A DNA stretch of 64,000 nucleotides from Riptortus pedestris (lineage: Eukaryota > Arthropoda > Insecta > Hemiptera > Alydidae): positions 102,706,501 to 102,770,500 of the forward strand of contig CM032228.1 of assembly GCA_019009955.1 (NCBI GenBank). Direction: 5' to 3'. The notes under the pieces are model-generated. The model made no database searches, was not told where the DNA came from, and saw only the letters and a list, made by a program, of their open reading frames with translations. The first letter of the stretch is position 1, and each line of letters opens with the position of its first letter. The position numbers and the translations under genes are program-made. Of the stretch, positions 22,330 through 33,630 are shown one piece after another.

Positions 22330-22984
22330 TATTTGCAAGTGGCCATCAAGCTCTAGGAGAGAAGAAATAGTTCTCTCGAGACTTAGAATCGGCCACAACA
22401 AATTAACACACTAATACTTTATGACAATGACAATGACCTACTTGCTGAACTTGTAACATTCTCTTGACGATAAGACATATACTGACAGAATGCCGAAAAC
22501 GACAACACCAAGACTTCCCCTACGACTTATTAGAACTTTTGATGGAAGGCAGCCCTTCACCAACTATTCTCATACCTACACAAAATTCAAATATACGACA
22601 AAAATTTAACATACAAAGTAAGTCTGTGGTGTGCAACAAGATTTCAAATTATATGCATTAATTGTATTCTATGCGTTTGTACACTTGTATGTGTTTACCC
22701 TGAAGGTGGAAATTACGACAATCATTAGCAAAAGTACCATTTTCCACCATTCATTACCTATTGATCATCCACCAACTATGCACATCACCATTTGTTTTTC
22801 TATGTTTACTTATAAAATGTTTATCTATTTCACTTTTGTTATTTGTCATTGTTTTTCGGTATTTAGTATTGCTACTTGTTATTATCTCTTATTTATATTA
22901 CTTTTGTTATTTCACTTTGTACAATATTTGACTTTTGACAAGTCAAGTCACCTTTGGTTTGATGTACATAAATAAATAAGTCAC
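22330..22984 (+). pseudogene. LINE (jockey/I-like) 3' fragment inserted in family A
   Basis: The translation of 22355-22415 gives EEIVLSRLRIGHNKLTH and, after a stop and a frame change, LTIRHILTECRKRQHQ (22464 on) with upstream cysteines: the C-terminal tail and cysteine-histidine knuckle that follow RNase H or RT in jockey/I/R1-type LINEs. The 3' non-coding part ends CATAAATAAATAA. The diverged direct repeats TTTTACATAACA (about 22317) and TTTTGCATAAAAC (about 22985) look like the target duplication. 5'-truncated and dead. Confidence 0.8.
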
Positions 22985-23149
22985 TTTTGCATAAAACGAT
23001 TAAATATCGATTTTGATAACGATCAACAAAGATTGCGACCACTAGACGTCCTCACTTTTGTCATGTTCTGGATAGGATGGAAATTTTGAAGAAATTGCGT
23101 CATTAGTACAATTTCAATAGCAGATTTTCATTAAGGGAAATCTTCAAAT

Positions 23150-25860
23150 ATAATGTATAATGATAGTTAACAATTAAAAAACCACCCTCAATATTAATGA
23201 TATTGGGTTCGAAATTTGAAATAATAGGAAAAGAATTGAAGGCTAATGTCAACTTTTTCAACTATTTCCCAATAAACATATAGAAATACTATGTGTTTCC
23301 AGGAGGCGGATCCTTTCATAGTCAGCTAATACATTCATAGACTAGATATCAGGTGGTCTTGGTATATAGTAGAATTTATACATTTCTATGACTGACTTTA
23401 ATCGGATCAGACACATCGAAGAGCTCAAAGGATTCCTTGATCTAGTTGTCGGGAATTCAAATTTTCTTATTGTAATACTACCGCCAAAGGAATGTTTTTT
23501 TTACCATCTCAATCTATAAGGCTCAAAGTAACCCGAGATTATTTTTTTTCCGAAGTGAGAGAATTCTTTTTAGGCCCGTAACACGTAAACTGTACGCTCA
23601 GAGCAAGAGGGACGGAAGATCTATTTTCTTCATCATTAAAATTTAACAGTTAGCACGAAAACTACTAATAGCTTAATGTTAAGTTTTTAGCTAGACTATC
23701 TATTTGTACAGTTTTCTAGTACTCAACGATTATAAGTAAATTCTCGTTGATGAGAGCGGCAGGAATCAGTCTTATAGTTCGGACAGAGTTAGTTATAATC
23801 GGATCGAACTGTTATTAAGTATAGACGAACAGCTGTCGTTGCCGTTCAGTTCTGATAACCTTACTGGCTTTAGATTAAGTAGTATTTAAGAAACGTCAGA
23901 GAGATGGATTTTCTTTGTTATGTGAACTAATGAACTGCAATAATGAAATTTTTACACACGATGTTTCTCGAAGACTCTAAACTGAATATTAATTTTTATT
24001 TCAAGTGAAGAGGATCCATATTGACTAGTTGCCTCTCAAAAAGGGGGAATGGACATAAATGCTCCACTATATAAAACGTTGATTTTTTTTTTGTATAGAA
24101 TACGAATGTATTTATTTCCCTTTTTACTTCATTGTATGAGGTGCATGAAGAATTGTATTCGAGCAAAATTTCGGTGTTATCTGTTTGGAAACCCCTGAAC
24201 CCATATCGACTAGATTCGGTGTGATGACTTTAAGTATATTCGTATGTATCTAGTTACCACACCTAATCAACACACCTCTCCTCTTTTTATGAAATTAATT
24301 AAAGGGGAAGGTGGGGTTGGAAGAGGTGAAAATAAAATAAAATTGCAATTTCTTCATACGAATACAGAATATTTGAGTAGGACCGTTTTTGCTTATCCTA
24401 AAAAGACCTATAAATAGCATTCAATAACATTTTTTGATACGATGAATTGAATTGGTGATATCATATATCACATTCAAATGAAATAGCTCTGTATTAAGTG
24501 CTGCTAAGCAATTTGTATATTTAACTACATGATATTACAAGGATGACATTTAGTGACCTCATTAGATTTTTTTTTGCGATCAATAGCAATGCGCAGTTGA
24601 TGAAGAAAGTGTTTGTCATTTTAATTTAATCGATTCATTAATATGATTCCTATTAATAAAAGCGCATTGACTAACTTTTAAATATACACTAGAATCATCT
24701 GAACAAATGTAACTGAAATCCAAAGATCATTAAGTAAATGACATAACAGTCATTTTTGTAAGCACTTCTAGAGCTTTAGTACCCATTGAATGACATTAAA
24801 TAACATTTAAAATTTTAAGCAGTGTCAACGACCTCCGCAGTGAGGAAGGGACTGCCGCAACAAACGTAAGACGGCAAAATGAAAAAAATTGTTTTTGTTT
24901 TTTATTGGTGACCATTGCCGTTAAACTATGAATAGCAATTAAATAAAATTTAAAATTGCCCCATACATAGAATCTGACAGACTGCTAAGTTAATTCTTGG
25001 CGAAGTCTTCAGCAGACTTATGTTCATTTATAGAAATTGCTAAAGCTAATGGCCAGGTATCTATTATTGTTATTCTTGGGTGTGAGAATTTATACAAGTG
25101 ATTACCATTGTCTGAAATGCACTTCAAAATTAGTCAGTCACTACAATAACGTTTTACCCTTCAAAGGTGCGTAATTTGTTTTTCATCACATTGGGGAAAA
25201 GTCCTTGACGTTTTTAAAATGAAATAGAAACATAAAATTCAAGGCCGACATTATAATTTAAGACGTAATCACCAGATATTTCACAGTTTCCTATACTGAA
25301 TTCGACATCCATATTTAGATTGATAATTATATTAATGAGATGTTCTTGATGCACCCATAACATGGCAACCAATGTCTTTATTCAAAACAACGCAGCTCAG
25401 CTGACATTCAACAACTTAATTTCATAATTTTCGCCAATTACAGACCATTATTGAGTTAATTTGTGTGTAGCCTCAACCGTTTTGTACAAAATTATGAATT
25501 ATAAAATGTCTACTACCTACTAAGCATAGTCATTAGCCAGATTTATTTAAATTAATGGGCTACGCCCTCTTTTATTGAGAATAATTAATAACCTTGCTTC
25601 CACCTTGTTATTGCGTGACGAATATGCAGTTAGGAAAGAACAACTTTTGACCTTAATAAATCCCAGACGTTTCGATTTTTTTTTAAAATAAAAATTCCAG
25701 CTGGAGCCTGAGTAATTAGAGATTGTTGCAGGTTCCACGAATTTAGAGAATGTGTGCACTTTAGTTTCAAATCATAGGCCTTAAACTGCAGTCTACGACC
25801 CAGCACTATGCTCACATCTCAGTGAAGAGATTACTTTCATTGTACAGAATACTAGCAGAA
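23150..25860. other. Non-coding stretch, no recognised feature
   Basis: AT-rich throughout; no open frame of note, no repeat family recognised apart from scattered short runs of T. Confidence 0.6.
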
Positions 25861-25862
25861 AG

Positions 25863-26330
25863 TTGAAAAGTCCATAACACAAGGGCTGCATAAACCAAGC
25901 AAGATTCTTTCGTCCAGAATGATACGCTGGTAATCATATGTCATTATCTATTCCCTAATTCTCAAGTTATAAATAGCCTCTGTAAATAGGAGTTGAAATT
26001 TAAGCTGGGAGTAAGGTTTCTAGTGGCTCCATTAAAGTAAATTTAAAAATCGGATGAGCTAATTTGGCGATTTCTAGGTGGCTGAAAAAGGAAATAGAAA
26101 TAACCCGGTTAATATTCGAGTTACAGAAAATATGTTAATACATTTTATTCCATGCATAACACAATAGTTGTAGAAAGTTATATTTGCAACAAGATTAGGT
26201 ATTTATATATTATTATTTTGATCCGACTCATATTAATGGTAAGACGTGGAACTTTCTATTTCCTCTCCCTATAACTCCCCTTCCTCCCATTGTGCCGATT
26301 CTTGGCACTCGTTTACTACGATTCATGGAG
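25863..26330 (+). mobile_element. Family A, decayed copy
   Basis: AAAGTCCATAACACAAGGGC is a worn 5' end; TGATACGCTGGTAATCATAT is the 5' variant segment also seen near 21800; TTGATCCGACTCATATTAAT near 26218 and CCCATTGTGCCGATTC near 26286 are core. The 3' third with the AT tract is absent. Confidence 0.65.
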
Positions 26331-26334
26331 ATCA

Positions 26335-27354
26335 AAAGAACTTTTGTGTTATGTATTCTTTTTTTCCAGCTTTTTCTAAAGAGTACCTGCTAGAACGTGT
26401 TGAAAATGTTTGATCTTGGCTCAAATGATTAATAATAACTATATTAGTCATGTAGTGGATGTATTCACGTTTAAAAGTTTATATATATTCTGAAAACGTC
26501 ATAAGCATATCAAAGTTGGTCTCAAAAGCTCTCAGTAATTACACTAATTAAACTTATTAGTTGTTTTATTTAAGTTACTAATTACACTATTTTTGGGGCA
26601 ATATATTTAAATGTGAGATATTCAATAAATTATTTGCAGTAAAGCTAATTTTGGAGGGAACCGGATATACAGCCATCCATTTGCCCACATTAATAGTATT
26701 TAAAAATTCAAATTTTGCTTTTTGAAAGCATTCCACAGTGCTATTTTACTCAACGAGAGCATTCCAGCTTAGAGTATTAGTAAGGCGGAATATTTGGTCA
26801 GAACGTGGAAATCATAATCTGTACAGATTAACCAGCAAATGCGCTATTTTGTATGCACGATTGAATTTCCATTTGAATTGAAACTCCACACACGATTGAA
26901 AATTCCTCTATAATGCAGTTCCTGGGAGTTGCACTTTTTCTACCTGCGTAGCCTTCCTGTCCTATTAACGGTCTGAAGTTATGATTTCGAAGTAATTTGG
27001 TTGTTTGAAGATAGTCAGAAAAGTCCAAGTTCAAATTATTGACTAGGATTGTTTCCAATGGAAACATTGACTATTCAACTCTTCTTCATATGTTGTTATT
27101 CAATCAATGTAGATCTAGTTTTAATGAAATTTAAAAAGGTAGTTTCGAATATTGGTGGTAAAAATGGACTTAACGCTGGTTTAGCATATAGATGTTGGTC
27201 TTAAAAGTTAGAGAGAAAGGAACCCCTTGATAAGGAGCTAGTGAGCTTCAAGAGAGTTGGGGATTTAAATATATAAGATGTATAAAAGAAGAAAAAAAGT
27301 TTTTGTTCTTTGACCCAGAATGGCTAAACTTTCAAACAATGTAAATGTCTGTGT
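26335..27354. other. Non-coding stretch, no recognised feature
   Basis: AT-rich; a 79-codon minus-strand frame at 26828-27067 has no motif or splice support. Confidence 0.55.
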
Positions 27355-27355
27355 G

Positions 27356-27388
<33 letters not shown>

Positions 27389-27397
27389 GTATATATA
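27355..27397. repeat. (AT)n with (GTAT)n microsatellite
   Basis: GTAT-AT units with three GTAT interruptions. Confidence 0.9.
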
Positions 27398-27431
27398 ATA
27401 TTGCTTGTTCGTTCCTGCTTAAAACTCATAT

Positions 27432-27931
27432 TTATTCACGTCCACGCAAGAGATGAGGGATTCTCGGATCGATTCCATGGTTATTCATAAAATAAGGATG
27501 TAGAATATTCATAGGGTCTACAATTACTTCCTGCCTAAGTCCCTCTAGAGTTGTAAATACCAACAGGCCATTAGGTGTGAGCGAGAAGTAACACTGGGGA
27601 AAGAAGGTGTCCATCCCCGACTCCTAAAATATACAATTTGTACGGTAAGAGGTTGATGGACGTGCCCAGAGGGTTTGCAGATCCTATCAAGGAACCTATT
27701 GTCTGCCATCATGGGAACCCTGATAGCTTATTTAGCTTTAGGCTCCCCTTTAGGATAAATTGCCCCTTAATCTCTAGCAGTTTCATCTTCCTCCTAGAGA
27801 GGGACCTTAATCTACCTATGCGGCTTTTCATAAAAGAACCACCAATTTTCTCAACAAATTCAGATTTAAGGGGATTTCTCAGATATAATGCCATTGATAA
27901 GTCGCCTTTAAGTGCTCTATATAATATATAG
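27432..27931 (-). pseudogene. Decayed coding relic, family not recognised
   Basis: Two minus-strand open blocks in different frames follow each other. The upstream block (27931 down to about 27640) contains LYLRNPLKSEFVEKIGGSF and, after one TGA near 27706, WQTIGSLIGSANPLGTSINL. The downstream block (27614 to 27432) contains FFPQCYFSLTPNGLLVFT and DPMNILHPYFMNNHGIDP and ends at a TAA. The residue mix and the well-kept blocks look like protein broken by one stop and one frameshift. A cryptic acceptor (TATTTTAG before 27622) is an alternative explanation for the frame change. I do not recognise the family; a mobile element or an old viral insertion is possible. Confidence 0.45.
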
Positions 27932-27939
27932 TGATTAGT

Positions 27940-28790
27940 AAATATACCTGTCTAATCCTGTTGTAGCAGTGGAAAAAACCATATTACGGTAATGTTCTAC
28001 TAGGTTTACTCCTTCCCCCCACCCCTGCTGTTGAATGAAGGGAGAATATAAACTATAAAAATATGAAGATTATGTACATATTTGGCAATATATTCAAACT
28101 CTAAATCTTTTGAGGATTGTGTTTAAAATTAAGCCGAAATTCCTACCTGATTTGGATATTGTTTTCAACTTTCATCACTCGAATAACTTATTACGTTCCT
28201 CATCGTATTTATCTCGGACTTTTAGCAGATTTTTGTTTTTTTAGAAGAAGATTCACTGATATTTCAGTAGCATTAAAGTTTTTTTTCAATTGAAAGAAAT
28301 AGTAGATCAACTGAGACTAAAAATTTAAACTATATCTGGGTGATGGATGTTCTTCCCTTCTTTACATTTTACATATGAAGCTAATCACTTACGTTATTTA
28401 TTCTCTGTGTTATCAAAAGTAACTACTTTCTACCCAGTGTGATAGATATAATTCATAATAGGCATGATGAAATGATTATGAATTACCCCATCTGAATTGG
28501 TCAATATTAAAATTACATTTTTGAGAATTGATAGTTCTCCATACTTTTTTCATACCTATGCCATTTCTGGAAAGTTATTTTTCTGTTGCAGTTCAGTAGG
28601 CTCGTAAATCGAGATCTATAACAGAATTACAATACGACGAAGGATGGGCGGAAGATAACTATGAATCGACAGAGTAGACAGAGAAGCATATACTATACCA
28701 AATTTAACTCACAACAACTACAACACAATTAAGAGTCACCATCACAAATGCACACAATTTCTAACGGAACATGGACAGACAGAATATTAT
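27940..28790. other. Non-coding stretch, no recognised feature
   Basis: AT-rich with no motif recognised. Confidence 0.55.
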
Positions 28791-28792
28791 TT

Positions 28793-29584
28793 AAAAAGTC
28801 CGTCACGCAGGGGCTGCGTAAACAAAGCAGATTTCCCACGTGAAGTTTAGTAATGGATAAATCTACATACTGGTAACACAACACCACCGTGAATAAATAC
28901 AAACGGAAATAAGAAATGGTTCATCCAATTTCAATAACCTGCCGACAGGAAGCGTTAGGTTAGAAATGTTAACAAACGGGTCTGCCCGCTTCACACCGGA
29001 AAGAAAAACTATTACTGAAATATATCAGAATATAACATATTAATTTTATTGAGAACTATTTACTATATCGAGTAATGTAATTAATAATGAGTCAGAATAA
29101 TTGTTATCCCTATCAATCAAATTTTAGTAGTCGAAAACCTTAAGACGAGGGGGGGGGATCTCCAGGACATATTTGCATGTATCTCGTATAATAAAGGTCT
29201 CTTGAATACAATTTTTGGTATTTAAACTTCGAATAATGTGATTTATTATGTAGCAGAGTATTGTTTATGTAACATGAGTAGAAGTGGCGGTTTGCTGGTG
29301 GCGGAAAACTGAAAAATGCCAATATCTCGGTTAATATTCAAGATAGTGAATTAATGTATATAACAACATTTATAGTAAATTTAATTTACAATAAGATGTC
29401 CTATACAAGTTTTCGATCCGACCTATAGTAACGGAGATATTTCGAAAATCCTCCCCTCGAACCCCCCCTCCCCCTGGACCGATTTCAGCCGTTAACGAAC
29501 TTGATCTTTCTTTTTACATAAAACGACTAAATATCGAGTTTGGTAACGATTAAACAATAATTGCGACCGCCAGAGCGGTAACAG

Positions 29585-29642
<58 letters not shown>

Positions 29643-29767
29643 TTTTGAACGGACCTCATTTTCGTCATCTCCTGGGTAGGATCGATGGACATTTGAAGAA
29701 AAATTTCGAAAATCGCGTCATGAGTACAACCTCAATAGCTGATTTTCCTTAAGGGAAATCTGCTAAA
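28793..29767 (+). mobile_element. Family A element, long form, best-preserved copy
   Basis: About 975 bp with every landmark: AAAAAGTCCGTCACGCAGGG start, CGCAG-GGG-CTGCG hairpin, AAGCAGATTTCCC subterminal repeat, the extra internal segment (about 28860-29300, including AACCTGCCGACAGGAAGCG), the C-rich segment at 29457-29474, the CCGCCAGAGCGG near-palindrome, (AT)n at 29590-29638, TTTTGAACGGACC, and the terminal palindrome before GGGAAATCTGCTAA. Suitable with 7648-8559 for a long-form consensus. No protein is encoded. Confidence 0.88.
29590..29638. repeat. (AT)n microsatellite internal to family A
   Basis: About 24 AT units at the fixed family A position. Confidence 0.95.
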
Positions 29768-29769
29768 CT

Positions 29770-30350
29770 CACAGACAACACAAACGTTTTTACCTATAAT
29801 TTATTACATGTCAAGGTTTAATTAAAATAGATCAAATTTAATAATGAGCATAATTTTAACAAACAACTATAATAAAGAATAATTATATTTAACAAATATA
29901 ATAAAGAACTTATAAAGCTTATCAAAAGTTTATATATGGATGTAGCAAAACACATTAGATGGTTGTGAATGTAAAGATGATTGTGAGGAATGGGAATTAT
30001 AATTCAATATATATACCTTACATTGACTCGCAAATTAAACATCGTTTGAAATTAACTTTAATTGATTTGTTTTTTGTTCATATTTTATTTATTTATTTAT
30101 TTCATTTATTAATTTAATATTAATTATCATACTTATTTTAATATTTTATTTCATTATTATTATTTTTTTATATATTATTTCTGAGTAGATGGTTGATTAA
30201 CGTGTATATATTGTAAAATAAAAATGTGTTTAAACAAAATCATACACGTAATATGCCATGTGAAAATGGAACATGTATTCAAATAAATGACTCCTCATAG
30301 GGTTTCTATGAGGAGAAAAAAGAAAAAAAAAGCATATACTAGAGACATGA
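29770..30350. other. AT-rich non-coding, probably intronic
   Basis: Lies downstream of the growth-factor exon on its coding strand and so should be intron. Very AT-rich with (ATTT) runs near 30081-30100. Confidence 0.5.
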
Positions 30351-30357
30351 TACTCAC

Positions 30358-30599
30358 GTAGAAGTAGAGCTCAACTTTGTGAGTAGCTTTAGGACCACAC
30401 TTCTGAGTTGGGCCACAGCAGCCAGTGTCCTCGGCGCAGACATGGAGTTTGGTGCAAGAGGGGTAGTAGGTCCCAGAGCGGTCCGGGTAGTGGTCTGCTA
30501 CCCGAACTATCTTAGGCTGAGGAACTCGGCAGTAGAACTCCTTCGACATTTTCAGCAGGTGGTTTCGAACTTCGCTCTGTGCCTTAGGATCATCATCAC
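30358..30599 (-). CDS. PDGF/VEGF-family growth factor, internal exon (Pvf-like)
   Basis: The 242-nt exon encodes two bases finishing a codon plus 80 codons. Residues 1-22 are a charged pre-domain stretch; the cystine-knot domain begins at Cys23 (FYCRVPQP) and continues with Cys48, Cys54, the adjacent pair Cys60-Cys61 and Cys67. PSCTKLHVCAEDTGCC is the PDGF/VEGF signature in its arthropod form, with the longer spacer before GCC. The exon ends on a codon boundary after VELYFY; the last knot cysteines (a CxC pair in this family) must be in the next exon. Acceptor: a long T-run ending AG before 30599. Donor: GTGAGTATC from 30357. Such ligands are secreted dimers acting on PVR-type receptor tyrosine kinases. 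The signal peptide and remaining exons were not located here. The reading frame is intact, so the gene is likely functional. Confidence 0.9.
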
Positions 30600-30618
30600 C
30601 TAAAAAAAAAAAAAAAAA
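30600..30618 (-). other. Splice acceptor and polypyrimidine tract of the Pvf-like exon
   Basis: On the minus strand an uninterrupted run of T leads to AG at 30601-30600. The matching donor GTGAGT occupies 30357-30352. Confidence 0.85.
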
Positions 30619-30619
30619 A

Positions 30620-31190
30620 ATTTCATTTGAGAAACATTAATAATTTCTTTAGACCTTGAAGTGATAATATGCAGGCAAACACAGGTAACAAGCAAAACAT
30701 GAGGGTTTTTTTGAAATTCGTATGGTAAATAATATTCATAGTAAAACAGATTATCATTGTTAAAAACCTTGATAAATGCATCAGAACTAGATATAAAAAG
30801 AAATGATAATTATTACCGCAAATATAAATATTAATGTTAGTTTGTATTAATTAACTGATATTAACTTTCTATTAGCTTTACACCCACAATCACTGTATTA
30901 AAATGGCAGATGGTATAAAACTTCAATACATTTTATGTTAGAATGTTTCACTCCTCTTACTACTGCTTCAGAAATATTTTTTTAAATTAAAATTTGTTTC
31001 CATGCGTTCAATACGTAATGCAGAAATTCACCGCCTAGGTGGCCACACTTGATTTCTGTATTACCGTTACCGATTTCTGTAGGTGGCCGACTTAATTGGA
31101 ATGGCGTGGGAGAAAATCAAATGATTTAATATTTAAATAGGAACTTCTGAAGAGGCAGACCAATTCAAGGCAAGGCGGGTTAAAGCTATT
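30620..31190. other. AT-rich non-coding, probably intronic
   Basis: Upstream of the growth-factor exon on its strand; no repeat recognised. Confidence 0.5.
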
Positions 31191-31194
31191 TTAA

Positions 31195-31422
31195 ATTAAA
31201 TTATTTATTAATGTTCACTTTTTGCAACAAAGGCTAATTGGGACGGGTTATCTACAGGTCACCACCCTTTTCTAGCCAGGGTGGGACAAAGGATTTTATT
31301 TGACGAGTTTGTTCACTAAATAAATTCCTATTGTCCAGGCGGGAATCGAACCCACCACTCTAGGTTTACCATGTGAGATGAAGGTCAATTCTTTAACTCA
31401 ATGGCTAACCTGAGCCACACAG
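31195..31422 (-). mobile_element. tRNA-derived SINE
   Basis: Reverse copy: CACTTTTTGCAACAAAGGCT, CCAGGGTGGGAC, GTCCAGGCGGGAATCGAACC (B-box complement) and AACCTGAGCC (head). The target duplication is not clear. Confidence 0.88.
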
Positions 31423-31429
31423 TTAATAT

Positions 31430-33025
31430 TAGTTACTAATTTATTTAACATCGTGATTAATTTCTGACGTAAAATAATTCATAATTGTACATCTGTTCCA
31501 TAATCTGTTAATAATAACTGTTACTTCATTGCAAAGAAATTGTTTTCAAAAATTACATACACGAATAGTGTAAACAGGGATAACGGATGACACTAGAGTT
31601 ATTTATTACTAATCGGTCTAATAAAAACGGTTAAAACTAGCATAGATACTGTATTTTTATTTTGTGTATTAGGCACAGGAGATATATAAATAATATAAAT
31701 AGTAGAGAGTTGTTGGGCTGTTCAATTTAGACTTTCGTTGACATATATAAAATTATCTGTATAAAGAATTCTCTTGTCAGAAAGTTTAGAGGGGTCAATT
31801 GTTTTCTAGGTTTGGGTCACTATAATGTCATAAGGTCATAAGACCCTCGCATCGAAATTGAAACTCTTGCCTGTTTGTCTGTCCGATCATTTGTAACTCA
31901 ATCAGTTAAAAACGGCTCAGAGATTTTAAATGGACTTTAATACATTTGATTTAACCATCCCAAGGAACGAAATAGGTTATATGTTTACTTGGACTTCAAA
32001 AATATATATTCGTCAATATCTTCGTTAGTATTGGTTTTATCGAAAACATAAAAAACATCTTGTGTTTAGAATACATTTTAGAGTCCAAAAACGCTATTCA
32101 GATTTATAAACTTCCAACCTTTAACTTCCGACTTCCGACCATCAAAAAGAATTAATTAGTCCTCCAAGAGATGAATTGTGAAATGTTTTGTATAATATAA
32201 AGACTACTTAAATTGGGCTTATTTGAATGCCAAAACTAATTTTGGGAAATGCTGATTTTCATAAATACTGATTTCGTAGGAAAACTTTAAAAAAAAAAAA
32301 GTGTTTAAAATACATATAAGTTTCACTTAAATGTGTTGCATAAATTAATAAATTTCCAAAATTCAGACTAGCAATTTCTTGTTGCCAAATAGAATTTATT
32401 AGTGTTCCATGAGAATGTCTCAATAAAATTGTAAAGTTTTTTTTAGATTTAGTAAGGGAGCGAAGTTTGTAAACATGGGCTATATTATTCTCTTCACCCA
32501 TTGGCGTTTATTGAAACTGTTAATCACATTATTGGGTCAGTGGAAAACAAAAGTTTTATATTTTCGAAACCTGTGAATAGCTTTGATAATGATCCCCCAC
32601 TCCGATGTACTGTAAAAAAGTGTTTTGGAGGTCATATTAGGAATGAACAGACATTGTATGCAGAAGTCTGAGAGGTTGGTTCCTGCTTGGGTTATATGTT
32701 CTTGCCAGTCAATAACGTATGGAGATTTTCGCCCTAAACAAACTGGATTGTCTCAGGACTGCGTTGGTTCCTCCGATACATATATTTGTCTTTACGTGTT
32801 ATCCTTTACAAAACTCGGGGTGCATATTTTAGACTGATATATATAGTATACATCAATTTTTATTTTATTTATTTGGTTTGTGCCCCAAAGCGATGGTGAT
32901 TGGCATAATTAGAATAATATATTTACTCCTTAATGCCCCTTACCTTTGTTGTACTTTATTTTGATATTATGGAAAATATTTCTTTCATATCTGATTGTTT
33001 CTCATATCCGTGCTTTGTCTAAATG
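31430..33025. other. Non-coding stretch, no recognised feature
   Basis: AT-rich; open frames at 32259-32501 (-) and 32625-32837 (+) carry no recognised motif. Confidence 0.55.
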
Positions 33026-33135
33026 AATATTGTTACGTTTTTATTACAAAACCAGTAATAAACGTTGATAATAAGAGTTCTTTTGAATTGCAAAATTAAA
33101 CACACACACGTTTCACAGTTTTTCACTGCACGATT

Positions 33136-33141
33136 TATTTC
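33136..33141 (-). promoter_or_regulatory. Polyadenylation signal in solo LTR
   Basis: AATAAA on the minus strand, about 105 bp before the LTR's 3' edge. Confidence 0.5.
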
Positions 33142-33402
33142 ACAATGCACAATACTCTTGGTTAATTATTACTACTCACAGAATTACACTGATAGTGTCA
33201 CTGTTCTTCAGGTTACAGTCCAATAATTCACTCACGGCCACTGGCCTTTCCTGTGCTGCACTGCATTTTCTTAAACACGACACTAAACTGTTGCTTACAG
33301 ACACGGCAAAACACTTTACCGCACTGCACTAAGTCGCACTGTAGCGCTGAACATCCCTCGAAGACCGTCGAGCATCAACTGCCCTTGGGGGCTGGCAGGG
33401 TC

Positions 33403-33416
33403 TCTTAAATATACCT
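33403..33416 (-). promoter_or_regulatory. TATA-like box in solo LTR
   Basis: GGTATATTTAAGAG on the minus strand, about 140 bp from the LTR's 5' edge, followed by a GC-richer stretch. Confidence 0.5.
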
Positions 33417-33630
33417 GTAGAAGGGGCTAGACGTAGAAAAGTTCCTGAACTTCCTGGAAGGCCCTAATTAGATTCTGCCGGCGGCCCTATTTAGATCGGC
33501 CCTAATTAGATCAAACGCACGGCTCCCTCTCCTTCAGGCAATCTTTCACGTAACAATTTTCGCAACAATATAATAAAAGTTAACCCTTTTAAATCTTTTT
33601 AAGTATGCTGTAGACCTATTCTATTTTATA

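Larger units (their letters stand above)
21744..23145 (+). mobile_element. Family A composite: one copy carrying a SINE and a LINE insert
   Basis: The 5' end GTCCGTCACGCAGGGGCTGG begins near 21750 and the worn 3' end GCAGATTTTCATTAAGGGAA ends near 23141. Core segments (ATCCGACTCATAATAACGG at 22219; GATTGCGACCACTAG at 23031; CGTCATTAGTACAATTTC near 23098) are in the right order. Removing a minus-strand SINE (21881-22095) and a LINE 3' fragment (22330-22984) rejoins the element. The AT tract is lost. Confidence 0.78.
33031..33555 (-). mobile_element. Solo LTR, gypsy-like
   Basis: 525 bp bounded by TGTTACG and CGTAACA, the TG...CA ends with a short inverted repeat typical of LTRs. Read on the minus strand it has, in order, repeats of GGCCCTAATTAGATC (about 33463-33516), a TATA-like GGTATATTTAAGAG near 33403-33416, a more GC-rich R-like part, and AATAAA at 33136-33141 near the end. 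Flanks ATAT and ATTT are a worn 4-bp duplication. No internal region or second LTR is present, so it arose by recombination between LTRs. Compositionally it is much richer in GC than the neighbourhood. Confidence 0.75.
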
